This document shows, piece after piece, positions 39,168 through 44,058 of a stretch of DNA of 64,000 bases. Both the position numbers and the translations under genes were made by a program. Each line of letters starts with the position of its first letter. The stretch's first letter is position 1. Source of the stretch: Congeria kusceri (taxonomy: Eukaryota; Mollusca; Bivalvia; Myida; Dreissenidae); contig CM051025.1 in assembly GCA_027627225.1 (NCBI GenBank), forward strand, positions 50,714,181 through 50,778,180, in the 5' to 3' direction. Below the pieces are notes generated by a model, which saw only the letters and a program-made list of their open reading frames with translations, was not told where the DNA came from and searched no databases.

Positions 39168-40225
39168 CGATGATGATGATGATGATTACTGTATACTTAT
39201 GCTCCAAATAATGATTTCATTGCTTGTCGCGATACAATTTCCTCATAAAATATGTGAAAAATGTGATCCGTACGCATACCCCCTTTTTGGCCAATCACAT
39301 TATTTACACTTATAAATATGACAAATGAGATCCTATTCTTCACAGGCGTGTGAAAAATATGATTTGTGAAAAATATGATCTCACAGTGCTATGTCCTCAA
39401 GATAATATTCGGCAGAATAAAGCAATTGTGCAAACCTCAATCTATGAGCAATTTTGATTATTATATGTGAGTGACAGTTGCGGTTTAAGACGAAGCCATC
39501 AATATGTAAATCTTTCAAATAACTGTGGCTCGAATATTGTCGCAAATCTGGTTAATGTCTATGACAATGTATGTAAGTTTCAATGAGGACACTGCTTTCA
39601 GGGGCGTGTTGAGATTGAATCAGGGATACGCACTGAATTTGTTTTGTTTCTAGAATAGCGAACATGCACTTTAGAGTGCATAGGAGTGTGGTGGCAAATA
39701 TGTCTGTTTACACTCTATAGTATTACATACGCTACAAAACCTAAGGCATTGATTTGTGGTTCAGGGATTTGTTTTGTTTGAATTGTATTTCAAAAGTATG
39801 ACATATTTTTAGAGCAGTATTTGCATAATATACACGACCCTTTACCCATTACATGCGAATTTTGTTTTAATAAGACCATGCTCTCGTGAGGTTTTATTTT
39901 AAACAAGATGTTTTGGGAAGTTTTAATTTTCGATTTTTTAGCCACGGTTTAGCCTTTGCGTATGCCTGGGCAAGTCCGTGGCATTTATTATTTTTTCTTC
40001 CGTTTTAAGCTTAAGTCGATTGATCATTTTAGATTAGATTTACTTGTAGCAAAGTAGTACACAAATAAACCTAAATCAGTTTTGATAACTGCCCCTCAAC
40101 TCGTTCAAAGTTGGTCACCCTTTTCGGTTCGCACTCACCTATCGCGCCCCAGTCCGGATGTATAAGGTTGTTGAACCAGCCGTCTTGTGGGTGCAGTTCA
40201 AAGTCCTCATTCCCGCCCCGTGCAC
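526..40225 (-). CDS. DUOX: Dual oxidase (DUOX), 5' two thirds of the gene, 18 exons
   Basis: Known role: DUOX is a plasma-membrane NADPH oxidase that releases H2O2 outside the cell, with an N-terminal peroxidase-like ectodomain, Ca2+-responsive EF-hands and a C-terminal NOX core; in animals it serves epithelial immunity and cuticle or matrix cross-linking. Seen: 18 minus-strand exons (526-619, 1696-1918, 4722-4907, 5427-5632, 6021-6131, 8846-9010, 9669-9787, 11524-11708, 12042-12262, 12590-12692, 16082-16190, 16588-16687, 17770-17851, 22412-22578, 27223-27451, 27662-27852, 28598-28759, 40139-40225), all GT-AG with matching phases and no internal stop. Motifs in order: DGWFNNL and [49 protein letters not shown] with [31 protein letters not shown], a membrane segment, then two EF units. 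There are at least six N-glycosylation sequons in the ectodomain. The reductase half lies past position 1. Residue numbers used below count from the candidate first exon at 59535-59625. Confidence 0.96.
1230..1640 (-). repeat. Decayed tandem copies of the exon 17 3' edge
   Basis: At about 1239, 1332, 1421, 1506 and 1587 the sequence resembles the exon 17 end (core ATGTTGAACATCTGCA on the plus strand, true copy at about 1707). The 1587 copy also keeps the TTTCGCCAGT and CGTGGAAGCTGACGA parts, but its donor GT is lost. Segments around 1265 and 1632 share a further flank (TTTGTTGTGCGA). The rest of intron 17 (620-1230) shows nothing. Confidence 0.7.
1696..1918 (-). CDS. DUOX: DUOX exon 17 (EF-hand 1)
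   Basis: Acceptor CAACAG, donor GTACCA (weak), phase 0 to 1; residues 839-912. It contains [10 protein letters not shown] and the loop [12 protein letters not shown] (about 891-902), a canonical 12-residue Ca2+ loop with D, D, N at 1, 3, 5 and E at 12. Both exon edges have decayed tandem copies in the flanking introns. Confidence 0.96.
2030..2190 (-). repeat. Decayed tandem copies of the exon 17 5' edge
   Basis: Around 2049 the 12-mer TTGAACGCCTGT recurs 138 bp from its place at the exon 17 acceptor (1911), and a weaker copy lies near 2160-2185. Read on the minus strand, the 2049 copy still has CACAG followed by codons for AFKT, then runs into a stop. The intron between 2200 and 3190 shows no other element. 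Confidence 0.7.
3190..4000. repeat. Degenerate minisatellite, 26-36 bp units
   Basis: About 20 imperfect units of the type ACCTGCAAATATACGTCATA on the plus strand. On the minus strand each gives TTTGCAGGTA-like sequence, so every unit looks like a splice site. Open frames across it are low-complexity Tyr/Cys/Ile strings and are not genes. Confidence 0.9.
4253..4398. mobile_element. Foldback MITE-like hairpin
   Basis: Near-perfect inverted arms starting GGAATATTA and meeting around 4320 (left arm ATGTATTAGTC.., right arm GACTAATACAT..). It separates the two parts of the intron-16 minisatellite. No ORF. Confidence 0.75.
4399..4700. repeat. Second block of the intron-16 minisatellite
   Basis: The same unit type as at 3190-4000 runs up to the exon 16 donor. 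A longer stretch (4458-4570) repeats 3329-3430, including CAGTCGCCATAGCTGCATGT, so the array also has a higher-order duplication. Confidence 0.8.
4722..4907 (-). CDS. DUOX: DUOX exon 16 (helical linker before EF-hands)
   Basis: Acceptor TCTCAG, donor GTATGT, phase 0 to 0; residues 777-838. Charged helical sequence ([30 protein letters not shown]). Its last bases and donor resemble the unit of the minisatellite array immediately downstream (3190-4700). Confidence 0.93.
5427..5632 (-). CDS. DUOX: DUOX exon 15 (cytosolic linker, PH-like region)
   Basis: Acceptor TTTCAG, donor GTAAGT, phase 1 to 0; residues 708-776. It begins [18 protein letters not shown] and is rich in beta-type strands ([20 protein letters not shown]). 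It matches by position and pattern the linker between the first helix and the EF-hands in other DUOX proteins. Confidence 0.9.
6021..6131 (-). CDS. DUOX: DUOX exon 14 (membrane/cytosol boundary)
   Basis: Acceptor CAACAG, donor GTAACG, phase 1 to 1; residues 671-707. Hydrophobic TVAIMMLMA is followed by a basic run [14 protein letters not shown], so the chain enters the cytosol here (positive-inside rule). Confidence 0.9.
6250..6664. mobile_element. TA-flanked MITE (Tc1/mariner-like ends)
   Basis: Termini CCGTAA...TTACGG flanked by TA on both sides, with inner repeats of AATATTGGGACAC in inverted orientation. About 415 bp, AT-rich, no ORF. It lies about 120 bp upstream of the exon 14 acceptor. 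Confidence 0.7.
8461..8604. mobile_element. Foldback hairpin element
   Basis: Arms beginning GAATATTA.GTTAGTGTCT and the reverse complement, joined by a GC-rich centre (ACACGGC..GCCGTGT). No coding capacity. The rest of intron 13 (6665-8460) shows nothing I can name. Confidence 0.75.
8705..8800. repeat. SINE-tail-like dispersed repeat, copy 1
   Basis: About 95 bp sharing GAAGCGGACTCGA and GGCTTTTGACACAAT with copies at 16930-17030 and 28465-28562. It ends about 46 bp downstream of the exon 13 donor. The pattern (short, 3' A/T-rich end) suggests a SINE 3' body; that class is inferred. Confidence 0.55.
8846..9010 (-). CDS. DUOX: DUOX exon 13 (end of ectodomain, first membrane helix)
   Basis: Acceptor TTCTAG, donor GTACGT, phase 1 to 1; residues 616-670. 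It has [10 protein letters not shown], sequons NMS and NGT, then [10 protein letters not shown] leading into [14 protein letters not shown], the start of the first transmembrane segment, which finishes in exon 14. Confidence 0.95.
9669..9787 (-). CDS. DUOX: DUOX exon 12
   Basis: Acceptor TTACAG, donor GTGCGT, phase 2 to 1; residues 576-615. It reads [20 protein letters not shown] and then AVTNID, the end of the peroxidase-like fold, with a sequon NIS. Confidence 0.95.
9960..11145. repeat. 49-bp tandem repeat (minisatellite), about 24 copies
   Basis: The period is exactly 49 bp (for example TTGTTCACAG at 9971 and 10020). Left-hand copies (9966-10300) are nearly identical; right-hand copies diverge and some are truncated. 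Unit core CACCCAATACACAAGTGCG. It fills most of intron 11 (9788-11523). There are no spacers, so it is not CRISPR. Confidence 0.97.
11253..11326 (-). repeat. tRNA-like sequence (tRNA pseudogene or SINE head)
   Basis: On the minus strand it reads GGTTAGCGCGTTAGAC (A-box-like), then a loop with TTTGATCC, then GAGGTTTGAATAC (B-box-like), followed by a T run. Arms pair poorly, so a working tRNA is unlikely. It sits at the edge of the 49-bp array. Confidence 0.5.
11524..11708 (-). CDS. DUOX: DUOX exon 11
   Basis: Acceptor TTTCAG, donor GTAAGA, phase 0 to 2; residues 515-575. It contains LKMLYG, a sequon [18 protein letters not shown] and [12 protein letters not shown]. Confidence 0.95.
12042..12262 (-). 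CDS. DUOX: DUOX exon 10 (RDHG region)
   Basis: Acceptor CTAACAG, donor GTACGT, phase 1 to 0; residues 441-514. It contains [16 protein letters not shown] and [11 protein letters not shown], the animal heme-peroxidase RxRDHGLP motif. A GTGTAC donor two bases earlier was rejected because it would break the frame into exon 11. Confidence 0.96.
12590..12692 (-). CDS. DUOX: DUOX exon 9
   Basis: Acceptor TGCCAG, donor GTAACA, phase 0 to 1; residues 407-440. It encodes [20 protein letters not shown] followed by VPDLR, a highly conserved DUOX signature. Confidence 0.95.
12820..13928. repeat. Large dispersed repeat H2, copy 1 (left part)
   Basis: Matches, in inverted orientation, 40590-41160 (shared landmarks: CAGTTATTGGTAGACATCAA region, AGACGAGTGTACATAGTTATG, AAATGCTAGTAATTTACGTTAC). 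A 0.5-kb stretch near 12990-13480 is absent from the other copy. It continues after the inserted element at 15162. No transposase ORF seen. Confidence 0.7.
13929..15157. mobile_element. TTAA-flanked nonautonomous element, 1.23 kb
   Basis: Termini AGACGTTCGCAACAA and its inverse, with TTAA directly outside at 13925-13928 and 15158-15161. The interior is made of about three 370-395-bp units (TATTGCCAAAC landmarks at 14116, 14486, 14881). Same family as 29955-33071 but in the opposite orientation. TTAA targets are typical of piggyBac and Kolobok superfamilies; which one is unknown as no transposase is present. Confidence 0.8.
15162..15352. repeat. Dispersed repeat H2, copy 1 (right part)
   Basis: Inverted match to 40371-40575 (shared GATCGGTTACGTGACTTCTCGG, read on the opposite strand). 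Together with 12820-13928 it forms the host repeat interrupted by the TTAA element. Confidence 0.7.
15625..16045. mobile_element. Pearl/HINE-like element with ACGG microsatellite
   Basis: Short internal repeats (TCAAAGNGCCATAATTCTGCC twice), then an ACGT/ACGG microsatellite at 15969-16003, then a small hairpin TGCCTCCCAC..GTGGGGGCA and the end GGGGGCATAA. This layout is known from bivalve pearl elements and nonautonomous Helentrons; the assignment is inferred. It ends 37 bp from the exon 8 donor. Confidence 0.5.
16082..16190 (-). CDS. DUOX: DUOX exon 8
   Basis: Acceptor TTTTAG, donor GTACGC, phase 2 to 0; residues 370-406. It contains CTFE and [11 protein letters not shown] with the paired cysteines seen in this part of DUOX ectodomains. 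Confidence 0.93.
16588..16687 (-). CDS. DUOX: DUOX exon 7
   Basis: Acceptor TTGCAG, donor GTAAGC, phase 1 to 2; residues 337-369. It encodes [20 protein letters not shown] and GHTLVTPG, the conserved stretch before the disulfide-bearing loop. Confidence 0.95.
16930..17030. repeat. SINE-tail-like dispersed repeat, copy 2
   Basis: Shares ACTGGTTCTAC, GGAAGCGGACTCGA and ATCGAGCTTAAATA with 28465-28562 and 8705-8800. Confidence 0.55.
17277..17428. mobile_element. Foldback element, family F, copy 1
   Basis: Inverted arms CGTTGTTTATCGGCCAATAA..., centre containing AACTCGGGC. Two relatives lie at 18025-18165 and 18295-18452. Confidence 0.75.
17770..17851 (-). CDS. DUOX: DUOX exon 6
   Basis: Acceptor CTTCAG, donor GTGAGT, phase 0 to 1; residues 310-336, with [12 protein letters not shown] and a sequon at NST. 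It joins exon 7 to complete a Lys codon before [10 protein letters not shown]. Confidence 0.93.
18025..18165. mobile_element. Foldback element, family F, copy 2
   Basis: Arms ATTGTTTATCGGCC..., centre AACTCGGGCCAACG. Same family as 17277-17428, 0.75 kb away on the other side of exon 6. Confidence 0.75.
18295..18452. mobile_element. Foldback element, family F, copy 3
   Basis: Arms GTTGTTTATCGGCTAATAAACAAC and inverse, centre with GGGCGTTTACGCATCAGA. Third member of the cluster. Confidence 0.75.
18825..18935. mobile_element. Foldback hairpin
   Basis: Arms ATTCACTCGTGATCATAGAAA and inverse around an AT-rich centre. No ORF. Confidence 0.6.
19119..21535. mobile_element. Candidate DNA transposon with inverted subterminal repeats
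   Basis: GTCGGACA occurs at 19338, 19355, 19732 and 19764; its inverse TGTCCGAC at 21212 and 21413, with a variant at 21233. The surrounding 25 bp also match in inverted orientation (ACTGATC..GTCGGAC against GTCCGACTCACGATCAGT). The outer parts (19125-19190, 21465-21530) share CCAAATTGGGAAAATT-like sequence, also inverted. No transposase ORF longer than about 100 codons was seen. Confidence 0.5.
21620..21762. mobile_element. Foldback MITE-like hairpin
   Basis: Inverted arms GACACGAGTTGTCATTTCATA / TATGAAATGCCATCGAGTGTC with inner arms TTAGTTAGTAAGC / GCTTACTAAC. The stretch from it to exon 5 (21763-22411) has one unsupported ORF and no other element. Confidence 0.75.
22412..22578 (-). CDS. 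DUOX: DUOX exon 5 (proximal heme helix)
   Basis: Acceptor AACCAG, donor GTAAAG, phase 1 to 0; residues 254-309. It carries [12 protein letters not shown] and [12 protein letters not shown], with the His of the RxHN motif that is the proximal heme ligand in animal heme peroxidases. A foldback repeat starts about 27 bp upstream of the acceptor. Confidence 0.96.
22605..23045. mobile_element. Foldback element close to the exon 5 acceptor
   Basis: Left arm ATTGTGACTGCAATGCAATC.., right arm its diverged inverse ending at 23045; both contain GGTCACGTTCA and GGATCTGA. Arms are about 100 bp with a 230-bp loop. Only 26 bp separate it from the exon 5 acceptor at 22578, so the branch point must be in or beside it. 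Confidence 0.65.
23393..23544. repeat. 38-bp tandem repeat, 4 copies
   Basis: Exactly repeated unit beginning GCAATATCGCCAAGGGCGCA, period 38 bp, essentially identical copies. Confidence 0.95.
23552..23857. mobile_element. MITE with AGCACT termini
   Basis: Inverted ends AGCACT...AGTGCT with CACAAATCATATTTTACAC and its inverse inside. Related segments occur at 37491-37670 and 39310-39394. Confidence 0.65.
23991..24249. mobile_element. Long-inverted-repeat MITE, family M, copy 1
   Basis: Ends GTAGGAAAACCGGGCTTAAT and the inverse; inside each end a near-perfect palindrome around GCCTGTGCAGTCCGCACAGG, joined by TATTTTCTGTTT. About 260 bp, no ORF. Confidence 0.9.
25799..26142. mobile_element. 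MITE with GGCGTAA ends
   Basis: Inverted ends TTAGGCGTAA..ATGTTTGTTTCAGGT and inverse, with GGTAGGTCGGG on both inner sides. About 345 bp, no ORF. The flanks 24450-25798 and 26143-27222 show no supported gene or element. Confidence 0.65.
27223..27451 (-). CDS. DUOX: DUOX exon 4 (peroxidase-like domain)
   Basis: Acceptor AAACAG, donor GTGAGC, phase 0 to 1; residues 178-253. It starts [15 protein letters not shown] and includes [12 protein letters not shown], both typical of invertebrate DUOX. Confidence 0.96.
27662..27852 (-). CDS. DUOX: DUOX exon 3 (distal heme region)
   Basis: Acceptor TTCACAG, donor GTAGCT (weak), phase 1 to 0; residues 114-177. It starts [12 protein letters not shown], continues [12 protein letters not shown] and ends SPNNPRQQ. 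The next intron is only 210 bp. Confidence 0.95.
28086..28346. mobile_element. MITE family M, copy 2
   Basis: Full-length copy: GAGGCGTGTCGTGGGAAAAC at one end and its inverse at the other, with both internal palindromes present. Confidence 0.9.
28465..28562. repeat. SINE-tail-like dispersed repeat, copy 3
   Basis: Shares CCAGTTCTGGTTCTAC.., GGAAACGGACTCGA and TCGAGCTTAAATA with the copies at 8705 and 16930. It lies about 36 bp downstream of the exon 2 donor. Confidence 0.55.
28598..28759 (-). CDS. DUOX: DUOX exon 2 (peroxidase-like domain)
   Basis: Acceptor CCACAG, donor GTGAGG, phase 1 to 1; residues 60-113. It carries [20 protein letters not shown], a sequon at NRT and the LVFFG that leads into the distal heme region. 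Intron 1 upstream of it is 11.4 kb. Confidence 0.95.
29738..29954 (+). repeat. Bivalve ~120-bp repeat family R120, left flank
   Basis: Begins AACAAGAGGGCCACGATGGC (a start I recall from other mollusc genomes), then units with GAAGTTTCATTAAAATATCT and TGACCTTGACCCCACCCACC. It is cut at 29951-29954 (TTAA) by the element at 29955 and resumes at 33072. The region 28847-29737 shows nothing. Confidence 0.75.
29955..33071. mobile_element. TTAA-flanked nonautonomous element, 3.1 kb
   Basis: Termini AGACGATCGCAACAA at the left and the inverse at the right, with TTAA outside both ends (29951-29954, 33072-33075). The interior has units related to 13929-15157 in reverse order plus a block series A-B-B'-A' (31075-31560, 31560-32095, 32095-32595, 32598-33000). 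No transposase frame. Confidence 0.85.
33072..33540 (+). repeat. R120 tandem repeat, right flank
   Basis: Three to four units of GTTATTGAGCGGAAACCG, TGACCTTGACCCCACCCACC and CGATATAAGGTATCTATGTA, continuing the array interrupted by the TTAA element. Confidence 0.9.
33540..34080. repeat. CCCATATGGG-rich degenerate tandem repeat
   Basis: About 15 imperfect units of roughly 30-35 bp built on AGCCCATATGGGTCCCA. A short relative lies at 20745-20875 in intron 5. Followed at 34130-34420 by two copies of a ~145-bp unit (AGAGAAGATTTTTAAAGTCATT). The stretch 34430-35516 shows no gene. Confidence 0.8.
35518..35732. mobile_element. MITE family M, copy 3 (left-truncated)
   Basis: Starts at AATGCATGTGCGTAAAGTGT and runs to the complete right end CCCACGACGCACCTC. 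Confidence 0.85.
36998..37073. repeat. Short inverted repeat
   Basis: Arms CCGCCACCTCAGGATTACAAG and inverse, with GGGCCTATCT / AGATAGGCCC at the tip. Possible small hairpin element. Confidence 0.6.
37330..37490. mobile_element. MITE family M, copy 4 (right-truncated)
   Basis: Left end GAGGCGTGTCGTGGGAAAAC intact, part of the left half deleted; it ends at AGCCTGTGCA directly against the AGCACT-type MITE sequence. Confidence 0.85.
37728..37997. repeat. GGTAC/GGTAT pentamer array
   Basis: Degenerate (GGTAC)n/(GGTATG)n over about 270 bp with short derived units. It produces open frames on both strands that are repeat artefacts. Confidence 0.9.
39061..39186. repeat. (GAT)n microsatellite
   Basis: About 42 trinucleotide units with occasional GAC. 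Poly-Asp, poly-Met and poly-Ile frames here are artefacts. Confidence 0.97.
40139..40225 (-). CDS. DUOX: DUOX exon 1 (start of ectodomain)
   Basis: Acceptor TTTCAG, donor GTGAGT, phase 1 to 1; about residues 31-59. It encodes the DGWFNNL..HPDWGA segment, the most N-terminal conserved part of DUOX peroxidase-like domains. The phase-1 start means at least one earlier coding exon (leader) is required. Confidence 0.93.
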   Translation of the reverse strand: MHGAGMRTLNCTHKTAGSTTLYIRTGAR

Positions 40226-40370
40226 CTGAAACAGGAGCAACCAAATTAAACATTGAAACAATTCTGATCGTTATACCGCATATTCAGTATCATGCAATGC
40301 AGTGATAGGACTTCATTGTATAACATTAATCAAATAGACAATCATATAAATATTTATATGAACAAGAAAT

Positions 40371-41160
40371 GTCTGTCAAAAAGACAATCGGTGTTGAAAT
40401 TAATATTGAGATGTCATTTTTTACCCGAAACATAATACAAGAAGGAAAAGATGATCGGTTACGTGACTTCTCGGATCCCAGCTTTCTTGGATTCCACTAA
40501 TGAGGCTTATCGGACTGTACATTTTTCGGACACCATAAGGAAACTTATAGGACCCAAAATTAATTTGAGATAAACTCAAACATTATAAATATGTGTACGG
40601 TGAATAAACCGATCATACCTTCCATGTTTTCACAGGTGATAAATGGATAACCTAAATGCTAGTAATTTACGTTACTATAATTGTTACATGAATTTGTACT
40701 GCAAATTTAACAAATTAGCATTTCAGAAAATAATTGCGGGAATGAATGAAAAGTATATATCAGACGAGTGTACATAGTTATGTTAAATTATATACTATTA
40801 GTATACGTATCATTAGTTTTGCAAATAGTGTATTCATGCCACGCAAAATGAAGTAAAAGTAACTTTAACTACATTTCGACGTATTACGAGACTACTTTCA
40901 CCGCATTATACTTATAGAAAGATGTCAAATATAATTGTTGACATAAGCGGTTAAAATAAAGTTATATACATATGTTTATAACTTTATTTTAACCGCTTAT
41001 GTCAACAATTATGTAAATTTTAATCCCCCAAAATATGATACAGTTATTGGTAGACATCAAACCATTGTTGTAAGTTTGCATTCACTAAAATTAGAAAACT
41101 TGCAAAATACTATTGGCATTCAGTTGTCCCGCTGCACAATTTAGACAGCTACGCCGAATA
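40371..41160. repeat. Dispersed repeat H2, copy 2 (inverted, lacks the TTAA element)
   Basis: Inverted counterpart of 12820-13928 plus 15162-15352, with the two halves joined at about 40588. It contains a near-perfect 78-bp palindrome at 40934-41011 (arms GTTGACATAAGCGGTTAAAA). No ORF. Confidence 0.7.
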
Positions 41161-42329
41161 ACAAAACGTATTACCATTCGCAACAGCATTTAAAGCTAAT
41201 ACACGTCGCTTCTTTTGAATGCATTGAGAAATTTCAGATCAGCCCTTGAAAAAATCAAAGGGACCATCAGCTTTCATTGCAAATCATACAGATAACATCG
41301 TCTGGCTCAAGGGGCGATATAAATTATGTTCTGCCTTATTGCTGAATTTCATGAGTTTCAAACAAATACGATAAACGACGAAAAAAATCAAATCACATAT
41401 CACGCTTAAAATGCCTCCGACACAAACACAGTAAAATTATGTAAACTAGACGCGACGTCGGACAGGAAAGCAATTTGAAACAGGAATTTAAAAACAATAT
41501 CGTGGGCGTCTTTATCTTAGAATCAAAATACATGTCCATGTGTTTGTCACTTTTTATTTAAGCTTCATACAGCAAATGTAAGAGACGTTTTTTTCCATTC
41601 ACTGCTTTGACAAATTATCGAGATAATTAAGTGCCTACATACCATGGGGACCTTCTACCGAGCACTCTATTAACTCAGAAAACTGTACAGATAGGACTAT
41701 AAATCCAAATTATAAGAACTTAACAAAAATCATAGCCAATCAGATGATCGATCGACAGTCCATTGACCTTGTGAGTACAGTTTAATGATGGGGGTTTGCG
41801 TTTATATTGAGTATTCCTTGTAAGATTTAGACCTATTGAATGAGGCGATATTTAGAAAGTCAACGTAAAAGCAAAGCATTTCCCAATAAATATATACATT
41901 TTGGGTGCACTCATAAACTAAGACAATTTGACAGGTTATTAGTTAAAGAGATAAGATTAAAAAGAGATTAGATTTAAAACGAATCATTTTAAAAGGAACC
42001 TGATATTCAACCAAGGGTCAAAATAATAATTTCTAACATTTTGTTTCAAATTACCATTGAATAAATTAATATTAGAACAAGAGATGTTTGTAAACCATGT
42101 ATGTCCCCCGACTTGCAGCCAAGTCGTGAATACGTGCAATTGTTTAGAAATGTTTTAAATATTGTATGTGCACATTAACACATGGGGAGAAAATTAAAGT
42201 AGATGCTTTAAAAAGTAAATTTAAAGCTGAAAGAAAGATAAAGTATAATTATGGATTTATTTTTACAGTCTATTAAGTATACCTGTTTTCTGTTTGATTT
42301 AAACACCAAATAGGCCAAAACATCTCTAG

Positions 42330-42940
42330 ATATCCTGCGGAAACAAAATGGTCTACGGAGAAAACAGTTTTCATGTTACAAGCCCCTGTGTCCTTCACCT
42401 TTGACCTGTTTACCTCAAAATTGATAGGCCTCTTTCTTTCCTCCCGAGTAACCAGCATACCAACTTGGATGATAGTAAGTCAAAGCGTATTGTATGTATC
42501 ATGCGGAAACGAAATGGTCTACAGTGGAAACAGTTGCAATGTTACTAGCCTCTGTCACCTTGACCCTTGACCTGTTGACCTCAAAATTGATAGGCGTCTT
42601 CCTTTCCTCCCAAGTAATCAGTATACCAACTTAAATGATCGTAGGTCAAAGAGTTCTCTAGATATCGTGCGGAAACGAATTTCATGGTACAAGCCCTGTG
42701 ACATTGACCTTTGACCTGTTGACCTCAAAATCAATAAGCGTCTTCCTTTCCTCCCAAGTAACCAGCATACCAACTTAAATGATCGTAGGTCAAAGCGTTC
42801 TCTAGATATCGTGCGGAAACGAAATGGTCTACGGACAGACCGACCGACCATCCGACCGACCATCCGACCGACCATCCGACCGACCGACCGACGGACAGGT
42901 GCAAAGCAATATACCCCCACTTCTTCGAATGGGGGCATAA
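42330..42940. mobile_element. Pearl/HINE-like element with tandem core and GACC microsatellite
   Basis: Three to four ~160-bp units (CTTTGACCTGTTGACCTCAA, CTTCCTTTCCTCCCAAGTAA, TAGATATCGTGCGGAAACGA), then GACCGACCATCC repeats (42834-42900), then a short hairpin and GGGGGCATAA. Before it, 41161-42329 shows no gene. Confidence 0.6.
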
Positions 42941-43805
42941 TTATTGAGCAGAAACCGTTTTTGTATTTTTAGTAACATTAACCTTGACCTTGATCTGTAT
43001 ATGCAATCTAAAGCACCATTTCGATATTAAGTATATATGTATGAAGTTTCATTAAAATATCTCGATGCCTTCTCAAGTTATTGAGCAGAAACCGTTTTTC
43101 TATTTTTAGTTATGGTGACCTTGATCTTGACCCCACCCACCCCATATGCAATCCCAAGCGAGGTTTCGATATATGGTATCTACGTGTGAAGTTTCATTAC
43201 AATATCTTTATGGATTCTAAAGTTATTAGGCGGAAACCTTTTTTCTATTTTAGTAACAGTGACCTCGTCCCCACCCACCCCATATGAATCCCAAGCGAAG
43301 TCTTGATATAAGGTATCTATGTATGAAGTTTCATTAAAATAGCTCGATGCGTTTTCAAGTTATTGAGCGGAACCGTTTTTTTTTCTATTTTTAGTAACGG
43401 CGACCTTGACCTTGACCCCATCCACCCCATATGCAATCCCAAGCGAGGTCTCAATATAAGGTATCTATGTATGAAGTTTCATTAAAATATCTCGATGCTT
43501 TCTCAAGTTATTAAGCGGAAACCGTTTTTCTTTTTTTAGTTACGGTGACCCTACCCACCCGATATGCAATCTTAAGCGAGGTCTTGATATAAGGTATCTA
43601 TATATGAAGTTTAATTAAAATATCTCGATGCTTTCTCAAGTTATTAAGCGGAAACCGTTTTTCTTTTTTTAGTTACGGTGACCCTACCCACCCGATATGC
43701 AATCTTAAGCGAGGTCTTGATATAAGGTATCTATATATGAAGTTTAATTAAAATATCTCGATGCGTTCTTAAGTTATTGAGCGGAAACCGTTTTTCTATT
43801 TTTAG
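42941..43805 (+). repeat. R120 tandem array
   Basis: About seven ~120-bp units (GTTATTGAGCGGAAACCGTT, ATGAAGTTTCATTAAAATAT, GGTGACCTTGACCTTGACC). Two neighbouring units (43500-43760) are almost identical, indicating recent local duplication. Confidence 0.9.
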
Positions 43806-44028
43806 CAACGGTGACCTTGACCTTTGACCTGTTGACCTTAAAATCAATAGGCGTCTTCCTTTCCTCCCAAGAAACCAGCATACCAACTTAAATGATCGTA
43901 GGTCAAAGCGTTCTCTAGATATCGTGCGGAAACAAAATGTTCTACGGACAGACCGACCATCCGACCGACCGACCGACGGACAGGTGCAAAGCAATTTACC
44001 GTCACTTCTTCGAAAGGCGGCATAATAA
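43806..44028. mobile_element. Pearl/HINE-like element end, second copy
   Basis: A single unit of the 42330-42940 type joined to the R120 array at TGACCTTGACC, then GACC microsatellite (43958-43981) and the GGCATAATA end. Confidence 0.55.
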
Positions 44029-44058
44029 TACATATCCGTTGCACTAATGTAGACAATA

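Noticed and set aside
38836..39315. A 159-codon frame with a long poly-Asp run, plus poly-Met and poly-Ile frames
   Set aside because: Created by the (GAT)n microsatellite; no start context, homolog or splice structure supports a gene.
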